Below the pieces are notes generated by a model. That model had not been told where the DNA came from. It worked only from the letters and a program-made list of their open reading frames with translations, and made no database searches. Position numbers and translations under genes: made by a program. From contig CM055095.1 of the NCBI GenBank assembly GCA_029204225.1, positions 38,930,141 to 38,994,140 on the forward strand: a stretch of 64,000 nt of DNA, in the 5' to 3' direction. Every line of letters begins with the position of its first letter. Within the stretch, counting starts at the first letter, position 1. Positions 59,069-64,000 of the stretch are shown here, in pieces. Origin of the DNA: Diphasiastrum complanatum (taxonomy: Eukaryota > Streptophyta > Lycopodiopsida > Lycopodiales > Lycopodiaceae).

Positions 59069-59440
59069 ATTAGAGGAGTTCTAAATCCAAAAAAGACCCT
59101 TTGTGAAGATTTTTTTTATGTTTTTTCTTACACATGGACCAATCAAAACACTCAAATTTGAAATCTATGTAACGTAACTTTTTTAGTCCACATTTTGATT
59201 CCACACTGAAAATGGCATAACTTCTTAGTGGTAAGTCCAAATTTAGCGGAGTTTGGTGCATTGAATAGCGCTCAGCAAGGGCTTTCCAATGATATGTCAC
59301 ATGACATAGTTTTGAGCAACGATTAAAAAGTTATGGCAAGTCAAAAGTATTAGTGTTATAATATCTTCATAATATAAACTACATCTTGCACGAATTCTTA
59401 AAGGGTCTTTTTGGAGCTCAAAACTCCTCTAATGAATGAA
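59069..59440. mobile_element. Candidate MITE with ~40-bp terminal inverted repeats
   Basis: The left end CATTAGAGGAGTTCTAAATC then CAAAAAAGACCCTTT pairs with the right end AAAGGGTCTTTTTGGAGCTC then AAAACTCCTCTAATG. The arms are about 35-40 bp with several mismatches, and the interior is about 290 bp, AT-rich and non-coding. No clear target duplication was found. Confidence 0.6.
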
Positions 59441-60148
59441 AGGAAGAGTACAAAGCAATGTAAATGAGCATGGATTCATGTAGATAGGGCACATGAGACC
59501 TAGCAATGGAGATCTCTATGGCTTGCATTCACAAGAAAGTTAGAAGCTCTCACTTGCAAATGAGCCAAAAGATTCACAAAATGATGTCTCTTGCTTAGTT
59601 ATAGACAATGCTCTTACTTAACTTAACTATCTTGAGAGATAGTTAGCCCTTGTTAAGTATTATTTAAACTCAAATTGGATCAATACCTCATCCAAAGGAG
59701 TAAGGTTCTCCAACAAAAGCCACTTGAAGCTCTTGACTAATGGATCCATGAGACGTTGAACAATAATCCAAAGTATCGATACAAATAGAATTTCCCTAGA
59801 TTAATGAAATTTCTTCATTCCTACCAGTATCCATGTTGAATACCTCATACTCCCTTGGATCATTGTCAAAAATAAAATTATTCTCATAAGCTCCCATATC
59901 AATTTGACATGGTTCGTAGATCGGATCCTTCTAATAACCACTCAATTCCAAATCATGGAATATCGGTGTCATATAGTCCTCAATCCGAAAGTTTGGTGAA
60001 TGCCTTGATCAACTTTCTTCGAGCGTAGCAATATTCCCAATCTGTCAATCCACAATTGCTTGTTCATTGACCAGATTAAGGCATTGATGTAGGTCAAGTT
60101 CTGGACTTTGATGGTTGAAGTGAAACTCAAATTGATGTTCAATTATCT
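59441..60148. other. Unassigned, no gene recognised
   Basis: AT-rich sequence without open frames of note. Near its right end it probably contains the 3' continuation of the Gag-like gene, but I cannot support a domain there. Confidence 0.35.
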
Positions 60149-61568
60149 TCACATCCCGATCTGAATCTTGACCTTTGTCTGAATTTCACCATCTATTGTT
60201 GCAATTGTGTTTGGATCTAGGCCTTCACTCTCGTCATCGCTTTGCTCATCTGACTCATTGTCCTCACTTCGCTCATCCGCTTCATCGTTGTCACTTGGCT
60301 CATCAGACTCATTGCTGGAATCATCTTCATCTTCAGAAGTTTCTTCCCTTTCATTCACATGCAGTTGTCGATCCACTGATGCTTTAGTGTATACACTCAC
60401 TTTCTGAATCCGCATCTTAATCATTTTCTCAAACCACTTGGATTGTTCTTCTTTCCTTTCAGCTTCCAGTTTAAGCCTTTGTTCTTGTTGCTCGTACTTT
60501 AAAGCATATTCCATAGTTTTCCTTAATCGAAACCCGGACTGGAGAGAAGTAGTTTGTAGATAGTTTTCTGCAATGCTCCGATATTGAGGTTGTAAGCCAT
60601 ATATATAGCATTGTACAAGATATTTCTTAATAATCGAATACTGGGACCATTTGTTGGAATTCTCTATTGTACTCAACAACTGTAGTTGTTTGGTCCAAAG
60701 AACACCATTGGATGAAGTCAGATCGATTGAAGATCTGTCTACAAACTCTTTTGGAAGTTAACCAGTTCTCAGGAAGGAAGTGGTGAACGATGTTCCACCA
60801 TGACTGAACACGTCCTTGGAAACCCGATGAAGCAAAGAAAACTATATCATTGTCACCAATACCTCCACTACAGTAGAAGTTATAATCCAAATCTTCTATC
60901 CAACTGTCTACATTAATGGAGTGAATGCTTCCATCAAAGGTAGGACTAACGTATTCAGACAGTCGTTGGTTGTAATAATAAGGTTTCCATTGAGCGGTGA
61001 CTTTCCACCATTCATTGATATGGTTTGTAGATAAGTGCTTTAGAGCAAGTGCACGATCCATCATATTGCACAACTCCATAAAACTAGCGGCATAAATGGA
61101 TTTGGAAAGAGTTGGTTGAAGCACATTCTTTATAGGCGTTTGAAGGAAACCCACATAGTAGTTCAAACATTTTCTATACTCAAATTTTGTCTTCTGAACC
61201 AATGCCAAGAATCGCTGGTTAAATTGTTGTACAGAACTAGTTTGTTTGAGATATTCGAATGATTTCTCATAAAATCTGGTAATACTATCGATGCAAGCAA
61301 TTTTGAATTGACTCCAAAGCTTTGTGTTCGAATGTGTTTGAGTATCACACCATGCTCGAATTTGTCATTGAAAGCACAATGAAGCGAAATAGATTTTATC
61401 TTCTTCAAAATAATGGCGATGACGAAAATAAGCTTCTAATTCAGTCAACCAATCATCAATGCTGATTGAACTTGGTTGTCCGTCAAATACAAGGCTGTAA
61501 CATACGATTTCAGATTGTATTTCATCAATAGATGGAAATTGAATGTTTTGACTATAACGGTCCATCAT
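60149..61568 (-). pseudogene. Gag-like gene with two tandem capsid-like repeats and an acidic tail
   Basis: Starts MDRYSQNIQFPSIDEIQS at 61568. Repeat 1: FDGQPSSISIDDWLTELEAYF, then IRAWCDTQTH, VQQFNQRFLALVQKTKFEY, MDRALALK. Repeat 2: FDGSIHSINVDSWIEDLDYNF, then VQSWWNIVHHF, VVEYNREFQQMVPVFDY, YLVQCYIYGLQPQYRSI, MEYALKYEQQE. The two repeats align over about 150 residues in the manner of the retrotransposon Gag/capsid family. A basic, Glu-rich linker and a tail of Ser/Glu/Asp (SEDEDDSSNESDE and similar) follow. Only two lesions are seen: TGA at ~61370 (CGA expected) and a frameshift near 60645. No protease, RT or LTR adjoins it. It could be a gypsy Gag relic or a former host gene. Confidence 0.7.
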
Positions 61569-62199
61569 TAATAACTAGTGAAGACTTGTGGACTATGAAT
61601 TCACCGTTTGAAATTTATTCAGAATGATATTTTACAAGCTGGTAAAATTGCTCTTCTCCGCTCACTTAAAGATTCCGAGTCCTCGAAGAATAAAGTGGCT
61701 ATGAATGGAAAGTGTAACAATTTAAAATGAAGTAGCAGTTGTGTTCAATCTGTCACCATGAACAATTTTGCTTTTTACAGCATTTGAATCTATCTAAAAC
61801 GAAGATGATATGAAGATTTAAAAATTTCTAATGGAAACACGAAAAAAATTGACTCAAGAAAAGGGGTCTTAAAAAAAAAAAATTGAAAAGTAATAATAAC
61901 ACAATTTTAATAACTTAGCAGTGTCAGCCTCATCTTCATGATCAATTTTTGTTTTTACTTCACTGAATTCTGAGCTCAAATAAAAAAATTACGTAGAGTT
62001 AAAGAATGAAATGTAAGTTGAAATTAAACAATTTTGAATTAAGGGGTTAAAAAAAAATCAAAATTGAATTCAATAATTTTTTTGGAATCCATGAAACATT
62101 TCTGTGCTCGTAGAAGAATAGAAGGAACCGTCCAAAAAAATTCAAAAATTGTTGGCAAAAATTTTTTCGGGTTACTTCTATGGTGCATTCTGGGGCTCG
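61569..62199. other. Unassigned AT-rich flank
   Basis: Contains several A-runs. No gene or repeat unit recognised. Confidence 0.35.
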
Positions 62200-62424
62200 T
62201 GGAAGGAGGGTAGAGAGAGAATAGGAGTAACCGAAATAAGTAGGGTAAAGAGAGAATAGAGATAACCGAACGGTAGAGAGAGAAGTAGGGTAAAAAACTC
62301 AACGGAAGCACTCGTAGAGAGAGAAGGGAGGTAGACGAAGTCGCGAGGCGAGAGAGAGAAAGAATGTAACCGAAGCAAACGAGAGAGAGAAGGCGGTAGA
62401 GACTCGACCGAGGAGAGGAGTTGG
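62200..62424. repeat. GA-rich interrupted repeat (GTAGAGAGAGAA, GTAACCGAA)
   Basis: The words GGTAGAGAGAGAA, TAGGGTAAA and GTAACCGAA/ATAACCGAA alternate several times. It looks like a decayed microsatellite mixed with a short motif, and ends in CTCGACCGAGGAGAGG. Confidence 0.6.
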
Positions 62425-62909
62425 ATGAAATCTCGACCGGAGCCGGAGGAGATTCAAATGGGCTGGGATTCCCAAGGACAGGCGCAGATCAGAGAATGTT
62501 TTATGAACGCTGCCAATCCTCCTGTATTCCAAGACTTCGTCCTCTCTTCGTCGAATTATCTTCTGGATATGGCGCTATTGCTGCTGCTTAGGCATCCAAC
62601 AGAGCTCGCATTGCTAAATCTCTTCTTTTCCTTGCAAATCATGCTTCTACCACTGCCATTTCTCATAGCTGCTGCTCTCAGCTCCTCGTGCCCTCTCATT
62701 TGAACCATTGATAGCGTAACTCCGTTCACACATTGCAAGTTTGAGCAATATCGTCAAATCTGCGCAATGTTGTTTCCTGCCTCGTGTCTCTGGAGCAGCT
62801 GTAATTGCATTATTGTGTTGTGTTTGCTCTCTGTCTAAAGTAATAGTGAAAATTTCAGAGCAAATTTGCACAATAGTGTTCCCTGCTTCGTCTTTCTGAA
62901 GCCGTTGTA
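62425..62909 (+). other. Unassigned, small ORF of uncertain status
   Basis: A + frame of 92 codons (62425-62703) begins MKSRPEPEEIQMGWDSQGQA and has a hydrophobic C-terminal half. It has no recognised domain. The sequence TTGCACAATAGTGTTCC...CTTCGTCT near 62866 echoes TGCGCAATGTTGTTTCCTGC near 62761, a local duplication of about 105 bp. Confidence 0.3.
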
Positions 62910-64000
62910 ATGGCGATCAGCAAGTATGCTAGAAGTCCATTTATTTTTTATACAGTTCATACTTTTGTTAGATCTTGTACACACAGTGACATTTGTGGCC
63001 TGATGCAGACTACTTCTACAAAAGCAATTCTCTATTTTATAACCTTGGAACTTGGAAACAACTCATCACATTCAATTGAAGGTGAAGGAATAGTGAAAGT
63101 AAAATTCAAAAGAGGTGAGGTCAAGTTTCTATCCAACGTTCTCCACATTCCAAATCTGACCAAGAATCTGCTCTCAGTTCGCATAATCACCAATTCAGGT
63201 CGGAGGGTCGAATTCGATATAGAAGACTGCACAATTCTTGACAAATCCTGGAAGGTTCTAGCCTACAGAAGAAGAAACGACTATTTGTATGGACTCAACC
63301 ATTGCTATTCTTCTAACAGTCAAGCCCTTCACACAGCCACTTCTGAATCAACTGATATATTGTGGCATTTCAGACTTGGCCATCTTAACTACAACAATAT
63401 TCAACAAATGTCAGCTCTGAGTCTAGTACAAGATCTCCCGTCAATCAGCAAGCCAACTTCTCTATGCGAAAGCTATATTATCAGCAAGCATGCAAGGAGT
63501 CCCTTCAGCGCAAATTCAGTTCATACATCCAAGGGCTTGCTTGACCTTGTACATAGCGACATTTGTGGCCCGATGCAGACTGCTTCCACAGGGGGAGCTC
63601 TCTATTTCCTAACCTTCATCGATGAGTTCTCTCGAAGGACTGCAACCTACTATCTGAAGAACAAATCCGAAGCATTCAAGATTTTCATGCAATTCAAGGA
63701 GTCTATAGAGAACCAAACCTAGAGGAAGCTCAAGGTTCTACGCACAGATGGAGGGAGAGAGTACATCTCCACAGAATTCAAGGAGTTTTGCAAGGCCAAT
63801 GGGATACTTCAACAATATACAACCAGCGACTCACCTCAATCCAATGGTATAACTGGATAAGAACCGGACACTCATCGAAAGTGCCAAGAGCATGTTGGCC
63901 CATGTCTCTCTTCCAAAGAAATTCTGGGCAGAAGCTATTACTACAGCCGCCTATTTGCAGAATCAATCCATCACCAAAGCCCAATGGAAAGACACCTTAT
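62910..64000 (+). pseudogene. Ty1/copia protease-integrase region, rearranged, cut by the window edge
   Basis: The frame 62910-63722 begins with a displaced integrase piece (ISKYARSPF, HSDICGLMQTTST), continues with the protease end (GEVKFLSNVLHIPNLTKNLL), GAG-pre-integrase (LWHFRLGHLNYNNIQQMSAL) and integrase (HSDICGPMQTAST, FIDEFSRRTATYYLK). After TAG at 63721 (CAG expected) it goes on with [18 protein letters not shown] and SPQSNGIT, then a stop near 63856. The D-D-E order is recognisable up to the broken third motif. It is a different copia lineage from Copia-A, -B, -C and -D. RT lies beyond the window, if present. Confidence 0.85.

Noticed and set aside
62425-62703. Small secreted or membrane protein gene
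   Set aside because: The ORF has no clear signal cleavage site or homologue I know and sits between GA-rich repeat and copia sequence; kept only as an unassigned region.

Overview
The window reads as nuclear, repeat-rich heterochromatin of a land plant. Ty1/copia elements carry the 'TGGTATCAGAGC' primer-binding site usual in plants. They sit with Ty3/gypsy pol, a CACTA transposase with DUF4218- and DUF4216-like regions, an APE-type LINE, and a plant cytochrome P450 remnant (CYP72-clan-like) that keeps an intron. No chloroplast, mitochondrial, bacterial, rRNA or tRNA genes were seen. The species cannot be fixed from the sequence.

Layout. 1-1390 is C/A-rich degenerate repeat with a 24-bp minisatellite. 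1390-12228 is a satellite of about 358-bp monomers in higher-order order, split by a complete copia element (Copia-A, 4126-9822, minus strand) and a solo LTR (10087-10918). 12229-13974 is the 5' end of a second copia family (Copia-C). 14010-15403 is an 86-bp hairpin-forming tandem array. 15411-24665 is a mosaic of minus-strand copia and gypsy fragments with three LTR families and a solo 'S' LTR that has a perfect target duplication. 25013-31000 holds a CACTA-like repeat dimer, another S LTR, a copia derivative with a non-retroviral coding module, and gypsy gag. 32401-39735 is an S-LTR pair split by a very young copia (Copia-B, two 653-bp LTRs that read as identical). 39905-40685 is an ordered array of CGCACTTGTGCG palindromes around a cluster of CACGTG boxes. 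41173-48500 holds a further LTR with PBS, two more copies of the module, and a gypsy pol with an extra downstream coiled-coil ORF. 49351-55881 has microsatellites, CACTA transposase and LINE. 57122-58033 is the P450 pseudogene. 60149-61568 is a Gag-like gene with two tandem capsid-like repeats and an acidic tail. 62910-64000 is a rearranged copia cut by the window edge.

Almost every coding region is broken by stops, frameshifts, deletions or lost catalytic residues. The best-preserved element is Copia-B, but it lacks most of its reverse transcriptase, so it would need a partner in trans. The clearest candidates for something undescribed are the repeated non-retroviral module (27227-28310, 41918-42484, 48061-48400), the double-Gag gene, the palindrome/G-box array, and the ordered satellite.
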